Assembly: GCA_945874145.1 (NCBI GenBank)
Contig: CAMCFN010000039.1
Coordinates: 1 to 38,140 of the forward strand
Direction of reading: 5' to 3'
DNA length: 38,140 nucleotides
Source: Akkermansia muciniphila
GTDB taxonomy: Bacteria > Verrucomicrobiota > Verrucomicrobiia > Limisphaerales > SXTU01
The notes below the pieces were generated by a model. The model saw only the letters and a program-made list of their open reading frames with translations, was not told where the DNA came from and did not search any database. Made by a program: the position numbers and the translations under genes. Below, in pieces: positions 25,954 through 33,875 of the stretch. Position 1 is the stretch's first letter; every line of letters begins with the position of its first letter.

Positions 25954-26784
25954 CTAAATTGCCTCCGCTTCCAAGATGCCGTCACAGCGCGGGTAGCTTG
26001 GACAACCCCAAAACTGCTTGCCGGCATTCTTCCCCCGCTTGGCCATGCGTAGCAGCATCTGACTTTCACACTTGGGACAGAACTTGCGCAGGTCGTTGAG
26101 CAGTTCCATCACTTGGACCCCGTAGTCAGGGCCGAGCGCGACTATGAGTTCCACCAACTGCTGCTCATCCAGCAGGACTAACCCGTTCCGCACACCCATA
26201 TCGCGGGCAGCGTCGCTGTAGCCGCGCATGGTGACGTAGACGCCCTTAGGAATGCCGCTGTCCGTCAGCGTGCCGAGCAGCTCGCGGATGTTCTGGACGC
26301 CCACAGTCTCTCGGCGCCAGTGCTTGCACTGCACCACGAAGCGGTCGTCCGGCGTGGTGACAATCAAGTCCAAGCCGCCGTCCGGGTGCGCACCGCCGAG
26401 GCGTCGCACGGTGTAGCCGTGGCTGAGGTAGAGGGCCTCGATGACCCTCTCGAAGCGGAACCAGTCAATGCGGCGTAGTGCGGCAAGCACGGACTCGCGA
26501 CTGGATTGGCTCGCGTCCGACGAATGCGGCGCAACGGGCGGCGGTGGAGACGCAGGCGGTTTCATTGCCTCCTCAAACACGGAAAGCGCCTGGTCGACCG
26601 ACGTTCGGTCGGAAGCCTGATTGGTGTGCAGGCCCACAGCGACCGCAGCGATGCCCGCGAGGATGGCGAGGCCGACCAGCCAGGGGCGAAACGCTGGGAC
26701 AAACATCCAAGCGCCAACCACCATCATTGCCGAAGCAGCAACAAGCCGAATCCACTCTTCCTCCTTGGATTTTCTCTTCCCCAT
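25954..26784 (-). CDS. Membrane-anchored Mrr-like restriction endonuclease with zinc finger
   Basis: 276 residues. Two N-terminal membrane helices (about 12-32 and 34-52) are followed by a Pro-rich linker, an Mrr-type nuclease domain (about 98-215) and a C-terminal topoisomerase-type C4 zinc finger (C236, C239, C261, C267). Catalytic residues of the PD-(D/E)XK fold are visible: D139 in PDGGLDLIV and Q152-x-K154 in FVVQCKHW, with a helix-1 Glu around residue 112. Mrr-like enzymes cleave DNA, often modified DNA. Membrane-anchored versions of this domain order are widespread but poorly studied. The start lies 3 nt after the thyA stop, indicating cotranscription. Confidence 0.9.
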   Translation of the reverse strand: MGKRKSKEEEWIRLVAASAMMVVGAWMFVPAFRPWLVGLAILAGIAAVAVGLHTNQASDRTSVDQALSVFEEAMKPPASPPPPVAPHSSDASQSSRESVLAALRRIDWFRFERVIEALYLSHGYTVRRLGGAHPDGGLDLIVTTPDDRFVVQCKHWRRETVGVQNIRELLGTLTDSGIPKGVYVTMRGYSDAARDMGVRNGLVLLDEQQLVELIVALGPDYGVQVMELLNDLRKFCPKCESQMLLRMAKRGKNAGKQFWGCPSYPRCDGILEAEAI

Positions 26785-26787
26785 AGC

Positions 26788-27582
26788 CTAAACCGCAATC
26801 GGTGCCTTGATGCCCGGGTGCGGGTCGTAGCCTTCCAGCGTGAAATCCTCGAACACGAAGTCGTGGATGTTCTTCACGGCGGGGTTGAGCTTCATCACGG
26901 GGAGCGGATGCGGGGCGCGGGTGAGCTGGAGCTTCGCCTGTTCGAGGTGGTTCGCGTAGAGGTGCAGGTCGCCGAAGGTGTGGACGAAGTCGCCGGGTTT
27001 CAGGCCGGTGACTTGGGCGACCATCAGTGTGAGCAGCGCGTAGCTGGCGATGTTGAATGGCACGCCGAGGAAGAGGTCCGCGCTGCGCTGGTAGAGCTGG
27101 CAGGAGAGTTCGCCGTCGGCCACGTAGAACTGGAAGAGCGCGTGGCAGGGCGGGAGTTTCATCTGGTCAATCTCCCCGACGTTCCACGCGCTGACGATGT
27201 GCCGGCGCGAGTCGGGGTTCCGCTGAAGCTGCGCGATGACCTGGTCAATCTGGTTCACGCTGCGGCCGTCGGTGGTGCGCCAGTCGCACCATTGCGCGCC
27301 ATAGACGCGGCCGAGGTTGCCGTCGGCGTCGGCCCATTCGTTCCAGATGGTCACGCCGCGCTCTTGCAGCCACTTCACGTTCGTCTCGCCGCGCAGGAAC
27401 CAGAGCAGCTCGTAAATGATGGACTTAAGGTGAAGCTTCTTCGTGGTGAGGACGGGAAAGCTGGTGCGGAGGTCGAACCGCGTCTGCGCGCCGAAGACGG
27501 ACCAAGTGCCGGTGCCCGTGCGGTCGGACTTGAACTTGCCCTTGTCGAGGACGTGTTGGAGCAGGTCGAGGTATGGCTGCAT
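26788..27582 (-). CDS. thyA: Thymidylate synthase
   Basis: 264 residues from ATG at 27582, exactly the length of E. coli ThyA; an upstream in-frame Met at 27621 is less likely. It methylates dUMP to dTMP using methylene-tetrahydrofolate. Visible marks are the phosphate-binding R21 (SDRTGTG), the catalytic C146 in [10 protein letters not shown], the arginine pair in PDSRRHIV, and [13 protein letters not shown]. First gene of a four-gene same-strand run with an Mrr-like nuclease, a small protein and an aminotransferase. Dihydrofolate reductase, its usual neighbour, is not present. Confidence 0.98.
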   Translation of the reverse strand: MQPYLDLLQHVLDKGKFKSDRTGTGTWSVFGAQTRFDLRTSFPVLTTKKLHLKSIIYELLWFLRGETNVKWLQERGVTIWNEWADADGNLGRVYGAQWCDWRTTDGRSVNQIDQVIAQLQRNPDSRRHIVSAWNVGEIDQMKLPPCHALFQFYVADGELSCQLYQRSADLFLGVPFNIASYALLTLMVAQVTGLKPGDFVHTFGDLHLYANHLEQAKLQLTRAPHPLPVMKLNPAVKNIHDFVFEDFTLEGYDPHPGIKAPIAV

Positions 27583-27729
27583 GTCGGGTGGACTATGCGC
27601 TAGGTGAAGACGGGCGGGCAATCTCCGGCTGCCGTCTCGCAGAGCAAACGTCTGCCACCTCGTCAGCGGAGAGCACCAACTGGACGCAATCGGCGCAAGC
27701 TGCCGACGCCGACGCCTCCACAGCTACCG

Positions 27730-29412
27730 TCACTTGTTCTTCCCGCCGCTGGTGACGAACTCCTCACGGCTGAGGAAGCCGTCGTTGTTCGTGTCGAACT
27801 GCGGGAAGCGGGCGGGGGCTTTATCGGGGTCGGGCTGATTGGCGAGAAATTCGTCGCGGGAAAGTTTGCCGTCCTTGTTCTTGTCGCGGGCGTCGAACGC
27901 GGCGTTGCGGTCCTGCTTGCCCTTCGCGGGCGCGGGCTTCGAGTCGGCTTGCTTGGCAGCGGCGGCGCTGATTTGTGGTTTGGCTTCGGGATGTTTCGCC
28001 AGCAGCGCGCGGAGTTTGGCGACGACTTCGGGCTGTTCAGCGGCAAGGTTCTTGGTTTCGAGCGGGTCTGTCTGGTAGTCGTAGAGTTCCAGCTCGGCGG
28101 TGTCGGCGGGCGCGCCCTGTTTCTTCCATTCGACAAGGCGGTGGCGCTCGGTGCGGATGGCGCGGCCCAGCACGCTGCCCTTGTCCGGCGCGCTGCGCGG
28201 ATAGACGTGGATGGCGTGATCGCGGTGCGGCGCAGCGGGGTCGCGCAAGGTGGCGGCGAAGCTACGGCCATCCAAACCGGCGGGGGCGGGCAGGCCGGCG
28301 AGTTCCGCGAGCGTGGGGTAGATGTCCACGGTCTCAACGAGGGAGGCGGACTTCGCCCCAGCTTTCACGCCGGGGCCAGCGACGAGCACCGGGATGCGCG
28401 CGGCCTGCTCGTAGTTCGTGTGCTTGCACCAGATGCCGTGATCGCCGAGATGCCAGCCGTGGTCGCCCCACAGGACAACGACGGTGTCCTGCGCGAGACC
28501 GAGCTTGTCCAACTCCGCGAGCACGCGGCCCGCCTGCGCGTCCATGTAGCTGGTCGCGGCGTAGTAGCCGTGGATGAGCGTGCGCTGAAGGTCGGCCGGG
28601 AGGTCGCCCTTCGCCGGCATGTCCTTGTAGTTTCGCAGCTCGCCGCCGGCCTGCGGCGCGTAGCTCGGTGCGCCGACGGGCGGCGTCTGCGGCTGCGCGA
28701 GCTTGAAGGCGCTGCGGTCGTGGAGATCCCAATACTTCTTCGGGGCGACGAACGGCAGGTGCGGCTTGAGAAAGCCCACGGCGAGGAAGAACGGATCGCC
28801 GGCCTTCGCCTTCGCGGCGCGCAGGCGCTCGATGGCTTCGTCGGCGATCATCCCGTCGCCATATTGGTTGTCCGCCACATCAGCGGATTCATAGGCCGCG
28901 CCGCGTGGACCCAGCTTGCTATCACGCGCTCCCTCGATGCTTTCCTTGAGCGCGTAGCCGCCGCCCTTGGGTCGCCAGGACGGCACGCTCCACGAGTCGG
29001 CGTCGTCAATGTTCCCGTGGCCGACGTGGAAAATCTTCCCGAGGCCCTCGGTGCGGTAGCCGTGCCGCTTGAAGTATTGCCCGACCGTCACGGCGTCCGG
29101 CGCGGCCTTGCGGAAGTGCGTGGGCAGGTCGTAGATGCCGAGCGTCTGCGGGCGCAGGCTGGTCATGAGGGCGTTGCGCGAGGGCGAGCAGACGGCCTGG
29201 TTGCAGAAGGCGCGGTTGAACTGGACGCCGCGCGCGGCTAAGCGGTCGAGGTTCGGTGATTTGGCGAGCACGTCGCCGTAACAGCCGAGCGCGGGCTTGA
29301 GGTCGTCCACGCAGATGAGGAGGACGTTGGGCTTGGCGGCAGCGAAGCAGTTCAACGCTGAGAGGCCAAGGGCGCAGGGCAGCGCAAAGCGGAGGGCTGA
29401 GAATGGTTTCAT
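27730..29412 (-). CDS. Secreted sulfatase (iduronate-2-sulfatase-like) with EF-hand tail
   Basis: 560 residues from ATG at 29412, overlapping the previous sulfatase's stop as ATGA. Signal peptide MKPFSALRFALPCALGLSA then NCFAAAKPNV. Type I sulfatase: metal Asp pair D36-D37 (CVDDLKPALG), formylglycine site C75-S-P-S-R79, and further metal site LWGDHGWHLGDHG. The DDLKPALGCYGD and GKIFHVGHGN stretches are typical of iduronate-2-sulfatase-like enzymes. A Lys/Ala-rich linker leads to two EF-hand loops at about 510-552 (DKNKDGKLSRDEF, DTNNDGFLSREEF), probably calcium binding. It needs a formylglycine-generating enzyme, none of which is in the window. Last gene of the six-gene unit and a close paralogue of the gene before it. 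Confidence 0.93.
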   Translation of the reverse strand: MKPFSALRFALPCALGLSALNCFAAAKPNVLLICVDDLKPALGCYGDVLAKSPNLDRLAARGVQFNRAFCNQAVCSPSRNALMTSLRPQTLGIYDLPTHFRKAAPDAVTVGQYFKRHGYRTEGLGKIFHVGHGNIDDADSWSVPSWRPKGGGYALKESIEGARDSKLGPRGAAYESADVADNQYGDGMIADEAIERLRAAKAKAGDPFFLAVGFLKPHLPFVAPKKYWDLHDRSAFKLAQPQTPPVGAPSYAPQAGGELRNYKDMPAKGDLPADLQRTLIHGYYAATSYMDAQAGRVLAELDKLGLAQDTVVVLWGDHGWHLGDHGIWCKHTNYEQAARIPVLVAGPGVKAGAKSASLVETVDIYPTLAELAGLPAPAGLDGRSFAATLRDPAAPHRDHAIHVYPRSAPDKGSVLGRAIRTERHRLVEWKKQGAPADTAELELYDYQTDPLETKNLAAEQPEVVAKLRALLAKHPEAKPQISAAAAKQADSKPAPAKGKQDRNAAFDARDKNKDGKLSRDEFLANQPDPDKAPARFPQFDTNNDGFLSREEFVTSGGKNK

Positions 29413-30917
29413 GGGTTGGCGTTCTTTTTCGGCTGATTGGCAAAGGGCAGCCTTGCCTCTGGATGACGCGCGAGGACAGCCCGAAGTTGCGCGAGAATTT
29501 GCGGTTGCTCCGCAGCGAGGTTCCGGCACTCACCGGCATCGGTCTGGTAATCGTAAAGCTCGAACTCGGCGGTGTCCGTCGGAGCGCCGGGCTTCTTCCA
29601 CTCGACCAGACGGTAACGCTCCGTGCGAATCGCGCGGCCGATGCGCTCACCGCGCGGGTAGGCGTGGTAGGCGTGATCGCGAAGGCGCCGGGCCGGGTCA
29701 CACAGGACCGGCACGAGGCTGAGGCCATCGCGCGGTTGCGGGCCGGCGGGCGCGGGCAGACCGGCAAGTTCGGCAAGGGTGGGGAAGAGATCCACGGTCT
29801 CAGCCGGCTGGCGCGTGGCCGAGCCGGGCTGGGTGACGCCGGGAGCGACGACCAGGAGCGGGATGCGGTTGGCCTGCTCGTAGTTGGTGTGCTTGGTCCA
29901 GTAACCGTGGTCGCCCAGGTGCCAGCCGTGGTCGCCCCAGAGGACGATGAGCGTGCTCTGCGCGAGGCCGAGTCGGTCGAGTTCGTCGAGCACGCGGCCG
30001 AGCTGTGCGTCCATGTAGCTCACGCAGGCGTAGTAGGCGTGGAGGAGCCGGCGCTGGGTGTCCGCCTGTTTAAGATTCTCCACGGTCAAAGGGTCGTAGT
30101 TCACGATCTCGCCGCCAACCTTGCGGGCGTATTTGGGTGCGCCCACCGGGTCGTGCTGATCAAGGGCGAGGGCGAACTTCGCGGGGTCGTGCAGGTCGAA
30201 ATACTTCTTCGGCGCGGTGAGCGGGAGGTGCGGCTTCACGAAACCGAGCGCGAGGAAGAACGGCCTGCCGCGCTCCTTCGCGGCGCGCAACCGCTGGATG
30301 CCCTCGTCAGCGATGCGACCGTCGGCATAGGCGCGGTCGGGCACATCAGAAATCTCGGTGGCCGCGCCGCGCGGGAGCTTGCCGATTTCACCAAGCTTTT
30401 GGTTGGTGAAGAACGCCTCCTCGCGCGTGAGCTGGCCGCCAGCCGAGTTCTTCGGGTCGAGATACTCGACGACCTTTTCCTTCACGCTCGGCACGGACCA
30501 CGAGGCGTCGTCATCGCGGTTGCCGTGGCCGGTGTGGAGGATTTTTCCAACTGCTTCGGCGCGGTAGCCGTGCTGCATGAAGTGCTGAGTCATGGTTACG
30601 GCATCCGGGACGGCGGTGCGGAAGTTCCGGTCCAGGCCGTAGATGCCGATGGAAGTCGAGCGCGAGCCGAGGAGCAGGTTGTTCCGCGACGGCGCGCAGA
30701 CGGACTGGTTGCAAAACGCGAGGTCGAAGCGCGCCCCGCGCGCGGCGAGCCGGTCAATGTTCGGCGACTTGGCGAGCGCGTCGCCGTAACAGCCGAGCGC
30801 GGGCTTGAGGTCGTCCACACAGAGCAGGAGGACGTTGGGCTTGGCGGCGGCGCTGGTGGTTGCCGGAAAACAGTCGAGTAACGGGACCAGCAGCAGAGCA
30901 AGGCGAAACAAGTTCAT
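29409..30917 (-). CDS. Secreted sulfatase (iduronate-2-sulfatase-like)
   Basis: 502 residues from ATG at 30917, which overlaps the upstream gene's stop as ATGA; the open frame continues to 31292 but inside that gene. Signal peptide MNLFRLALLLVPLL, cleavage near TTSAAAKP. Metal Asp pair in CVDDLKPALG, formylglycine site C74-A-P-S-R78, and LWGDHGWHLGDHG. Very similar along its length to the next sulfatase (27730-29412), for example SPNIDRLAARGARF versus SPNLDRLAARGVQF, indicating a tandem duplication. It differs by lacking the EF-hand tail, ending LPFANQPKKNANP. Periplasmic or secreted hydrolase of sulfate esters; natural substrate unknown. Confidence 0.93.
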   Translation of the reverse strand: MNLFRLALLLVPLLDCFPATTSAAAKPNVLLLCVDDLKPALGCYGDALAKSPNIDRLAARGARFDLAFCNQSVCAPSRNNLLLGSRSTSIGIYGLDRNFRTAVPDAVTMTQHFMQHGYRAEAVGKILHTGHGNRDDDASWSVPSVKEKVVEYLDPKNSAGGQLTREEAFFTNQKLGEIGKLPRGAATEISDVPDRAYADGRIADEGIQRLRAAKERGRPFFLALGFVKPHLPLTAPKKYFDLHDPAKFALALDQHDPVGAPKYARKVGGEIVNYDPLTVENLKQADTQRRLLHAYYACVSYMDAQLGRVLDELDRLGLAQSTLIVLWGDHGWHLGDHGYWTKHTNYEQANRIPLLVVAPGVTQPGSATRQPAETVDLFPTLAELAGLPAPAGPQPRDGLSLVPVLCDPARRLRDHAYHAYPRGERIGRAIRTERYRLVEWKKPGAPTDTAEFELYDYQTDAGECRNLAAEQPQILAQLRAVLARHPEARLPFANQPKKNANP

Positions 30918-32008
30918 AGCTTCGGCTCCGGGCGCGGGGCGTCCGCAGCGGACAGCTTCGCTTTCAAGTTCTCCGCAAGGTCGCGCAGGTGTTCGATCGG
31001 GTCGCGTTCGAGTTGAGGGATGAGCTCGCGCGCGACGGACAGATCGAGCGGGCCGGTCTGGCTGTGGAGGCCGTCGAGCTGCGGCTCCGCAGTGAACTTC
31101 GCGTGGCGGCGGCGCTTCACCTCTACGAGGTCGAGATCGGCCAGCGCACCCACATGCACGAAGCAGAAGGCTGGGCTCGACACGACGTGATAGCCTGGCT
31201 CGGAACGCACGCAGTAGGGGCCGAGGAAGCGCAGGTTGTCCGCTGGCGGCTGCGCCAGCGTGGCCAGCAGATCGGCGCGGCACGCGGAGCAAAAGTCACG
31301 TTGCGGCACGACCGGGCCGGGCAACAGCAACTGCAGCGGCCGGATGTTCAGTCGCACGTTCATCAGGCAGGACGCGTTGGTGCAGTGGATGCCATCGGCG
31401 TGGGCCTGGTTCGCGCACAGGCCGAGGATGTGACCGGCCTCGTGCAGCATGAGCCGCCGCGCCATGTCGCCCGCACCGGGGAACCGTGACCAGGCGTCGA
31501 GGTAGCGGCGGTCGAGCAACACCGCGCCGGGAAAGGTAATCCGCGTGGTGATCGGCTCCGCCTTGGGGGTGCCCGCGAGCCGGCTGTCGAAGAATAGGAA
31601 GTAATCGAAAGCTGCGTCCGCCCGCTCCGGGCCGTCGAGATGCAGTTCCGCGAGCGCTTTGCGACCGATGCCGCGCGCTCGCACCCGGGGAATGGCGGCG
31701 TCCACCCGCACGCGCACGCCCTCGGGCTTGCGGCAGTGCGTTTCGAAAAACTCGGTGATGGCCTTCAACTCCCCGGCCGTCGGCCCGGTGCCTTCCACAT
31801 GGTCGATTTCGATGTCCAGCCGGCGGTAGCGCTGGTCAGACGTGAGCAGCAGGTGCGGCTGCCAAAAGCTGAACGTCGCGGCCAGCATCTTCGCCTGTTC
31901 GCCGCGCACCGGCTGCGGGCTTTGGCAGCCGCAGTGCAGAGTGAGGGCGCACACGGCCACAGCGAGCACACTGAGTGAAGCCAGATTCCGAGTCGGTGGC
32001 AGTTTCAT
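30914..32008 (-). CDS. Archaemetzincin-like zinc protease, probable lipoprotein
   Basis: 364 residues from ATG at 32008. The N-terminus is hydrophobic and ends in a Cys-rich site (LTLHCGCQSP) consistent with, though not a textbook, lipobox. The core contains HEAGHILG (H189, E190, H193, G196), then H208-C209, C214, M216 (HCTNASCLM) and C240-SA-C243. Archaemetzincins are defined by HExxHxxGxxHCx4CxMx17CxxC; here all elements occur in order, but the first spacer is 11 rather than 2 and the second 23 rather than 17. H203 or H208 could be the third zinc ligand, and the Cys residues could form the second, structural zinc site. Placed between sulfatases, 9 nt after one and overlapping the next by ATGA. 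Protease activity is inferred. Confidence 0.75.
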   Translation of the reverse strand: MKLPPTRNLASLSVLAVAVCALTLHCGCQSPQPVRGEQAKMLAATFSFWQPHLLLTSDQRYRRLDIEIDHVEGTGPTAGELKAITEFFETHCRKPEGVRVRVDAAIPRVRARGIGRKALAELHLDGPERADAAFDYFLFFDSRLAGTPKAEPITTRITFPGAVLLDRRYLDAWSRFPGAGDMARRLMLHEAGHILGLCANQAHADGIHCTNASCLMNVRLNIRPLQLLLPGPVVPQRDFCSACRADLLATLAQPPADNLRFLGPYCVRSEPGYHVVSSPAFCFVHVGALADLDLVEVKRRRHAKFTAEPQLDGLHSQTGPLDLSVARELIPQLERDPIEHLRDLAENLKAKLSAADAPRPEPKL

Positions 32009-32017
32009 GACGAAAAG

Positions 32018-33487
32018 CTACTTGGGCGGTTTGTCGCCGGCCTTCTTCTTTCCCGCCGCTTTGGGCGAGGAGACTTGCATGCCAAGCGCAGGGCCGTTGT
32101 CCGACGGCATGGACTGATGCCAGGCGAGCAACGCCTTCGTGAGGCGCGCGACGAGGTCCGGGTGTTGCGCGACGAGGTTCTTGGCCTCCGCGCGGTCGGT
32201 GCTGAGATTGTAGAGCTGCGGCTGGGAGCCATCGTATTCGCACAGAAGTTTCCAATCGCCCTCGCGCATCGCGAGATCGGGTAGGCGCTCGGGCAGATTC
32301 GGGCCGGCGGTTTTGCGGTCGGGCGGACGCCGCCAGAATATCGGCGCGGCGCGGGAGCCGAGGCTCCTGCCGAGCACCACGGGCGCAACGTTCTCGCCAT
32401 CGAAAGTCACGCCAGCCGACTTGGCGGCGTTGGCTATCGCGAGAAACGACGGCGCAAGATCCATCGCGGCGAAGACGGAAGTTTCGTTGTGTGTGCCGGC
32501 CTTGGCTTTATCGACGAGGCCCGGTCCCCAGGCAATCAAGGGCGATCGCGTGCCGCCTTCGTAAAGCGTCGTCTTGGTGCCGCGGAACGGACCCGCGCTG
32601 CCCGCGCCCGGCTCGGGGCCGTTGTCGGAGCACACGAGGATGAGCGTGTTGTCGCGCAGCGCGGGCGTGGCGCGGACGTGGTCGAAGAGCTTGCCGAGCT
32701 GCCGGTCCATCTGCTCCAACACGGCGAGATAAAGGCCGCGCCGGCTGTCGCGCCACTTGTCCACGGGCGGCCAAAAGGGGCTGTGGACATCGTCGGGCCA
32801 GAGGTTCACGTAGAACGGTTTCCCAGCGACGACGGCGCGGTTCATGAACGGAATCGCCGCGTCCACGAAGCCGCTGGTGATTTGCGAGCGCTGCATCCAA
32901 GTCACGGGGCCGCCAAGCCGCTCCGCGTCGGCCCAGATGCGGCCGGGGTGGGTGTCGCCGGGCTTAAGGGTGAGTGGCAACAACTTCGCGCCCATGCCCT
33001 CGAAGTTCGTGAGCGACTCATCGAAGCCGTAATCGGAAATTGGCGGGGCGTCCGCCACGTCGCGCTGGCCGCCGAGATGCCACTTGCCGAAATGGCCGGT
33101 GGCATAGCCGTTCTGCTTGAGCATGCGCGCGAGCGTGGGGGCCTTCGGGTCGAGCCAGTTCGCGACGCCGCGGCGCTCGTTGTCCGCACGGTTGTTGAGA
33201 TACGATGTGATGCGCCAGCGGTGCGGATACTGCCCGGTCACGAGCGCGCACCGCGACGGCGAGCAGATGGGTGCGTTGACGTAGAACTGGGAGAAACGGA
33301 TACCCTCGGCGGCGAGCCGGTCCACGTTGGGCGTCTGCGCGTCCTTGTTGCCAAAACAGGAGAAGTCGCCCCAGCCCATGTCATCAATGAGCACAAGGAT
33401 GATGTTCGGACGTGAGGCAGCGGAGAGATTCAACGCGGAGGCGCAGAGGACGTAAAGAAGCGCAAAGAATAACAGGCGATACCTCAT
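32018..33487 (-). CDS. Secreted sulfatase (arylsulfatase / N-acetylgalactosamine-6-sulfatase-like)
   Basis: 489 residues from ATG at 33487, overlapping the preceding small gene's stop as ATGA. Signal peptide MRYRLLFFALLYVLCASALN then LSAASRPN; its hydrophobic part is encoded by a repeat-like sequence (33428-33469). Type I sulfatase marks: metal D35-D36 in IDDMGWGDFS, formylglycine site C75-S-P-S-R79, GKWHLGG, and CSDNGPEPG. The DDMGWGD and FGKWHLG forms are those of arylsulfatase A/GALNS-like members rather than of the iduronate-type pair downstream. The Lys/Ala-rich C-terminus (SPKAAGKKKAGDKPPK) is probably disordered. Stop lies 9 nt before the metzincin gene. Confidence 0.93.
   Translation of the reverse strand: MRYRLLFFALLYVLCASALNLSAASRPNIILVLIDDMGWGDFSCFGNKDAQTPNVDRLAAEGIRFSQFYVNAPICSPSRCALVTGQYPHRWRITSYLNNRADNERRGVANWLDPKAPTLARMLKQNGYATGHFGKWHLGGQRDVADAPPISDYGFDESLTNFEGMGAKLLPLTLKPGDTHPGRIWADAERLGGPVTWMQRSQITSGFVDAAIPFMNRAVVAGKPFYVNLWPDDVHSPFWPPVDKWRDSRRGLYLAVLEQMDRQLGKLFDHVRATPALRDNTLILVCSDNGPEPGAGSAGPFRGTKTTLYEGGTRSPLIAWGPGLVDKAKAGTHNETSVFAAMDLAPSFLAIANAAKSAGVTFDGENVAPVVLGRSLGSRAAPIFWRRPPDRKTAGPNLPERLPDLAMREGDWKLLCEYDGSQPQLYNLSTDRAEAKNLVAQHPDLVARLTKALLAWHQSMPSDNGPALGMQVSSPKAAGKKKAGDKPPK
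33428..33469 (-). repeat. Leader-type repeat forming a signal-peptide-coding segment (1)
   Basis: On the coding strand: CTTTGCGCTTCTTTACGTCC then TCTGCGCCTCCGCGTTGAAT. This resembles untranslated leader-type repeats elsewhere in the window but here lies in frame and encodes the hydrophobic ALLYVLCASALN of the sulfatase signal peptide. Confidence 0.4.
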
Positions 33488-33864
33488 TTTCGGATTGGGT
33501 AAACCGTAACGGCAACTGTCGCCCCGAGCGCGGTAATGCGGGCCAAGGTTGCAGGCGGAATCATGAGTGCGAGTGCTGGCTGCGAACGGCCTGATTCGAT
33601 TCCGATGTCGAAAGTTCTTCGGTTCGCCTCCCGCCAAAGCTTCGCCGCCTTGGGCGGCATCGCTTCGAGCAAATCGCAAAAGCGCGCGAGCAGTTGCTCC
33701 GGAGTCCGACGCGTGGTGGCCAATTCCAGCGCAGCTAGGAACTGCTCCCCTTGGTGGTCACAGTAAAGCACGCTCACCTTCCTTGACCCGAACGATTTTG
33801 CAAAAACGGAAAGGTCGGACTTGGAAAGCACTTCCAGATCCACGTTGAGAAACTGTGGCTTCAT
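33484..33864 (-). CDS. Small conserved-looking protein inside the sulfatase unit
   Basis: 126 residues from ATG at 33864; the frame is open further upstream but there it overlaps the preceding sulfatase. The product has no signal peptide. It opens FLNVDLEVLSKSDLSVFAK, has a middle TPEQLLARFCDLLEAMPPKA, then WREANRRTFDIGIESG, and ends LGATVAVTVYPIRK. This pattern (NVDLE at the start, FDIGIESG and an AVTVY end) is familiar from small unassigned proteins in many bacteria, some next to toxin or immunity genes, but the function is unknown. It is cytoplasmic by sequence although all other genes of the unit encode exported proteins. Its stop overlaps the next sulfatase start (ATGA), and it begins 11 nt after the upstream sulfatase. 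Confidence 0.8.
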   Translation of the reverse strand: MKPQFLNVDLEVLSKSDLSVFAKSFGSRKVSVLYCDHQGEQFLAALELATTRRTPEQLLARFCDLLEAMPPKAAKLWREANRRTFDIGIESGRSQPALALMIPPATLARITALGATVAVTVYPIRK

Positions 33865-33875
33865 GCGCGGGGATA

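Noticed and set aside
29403-30881. 492-codon plus-strand frame opposite a sulfatase
   Set aside because: Antisense shadow; the sulfatase frame has the CAPSR site and metal ligands.
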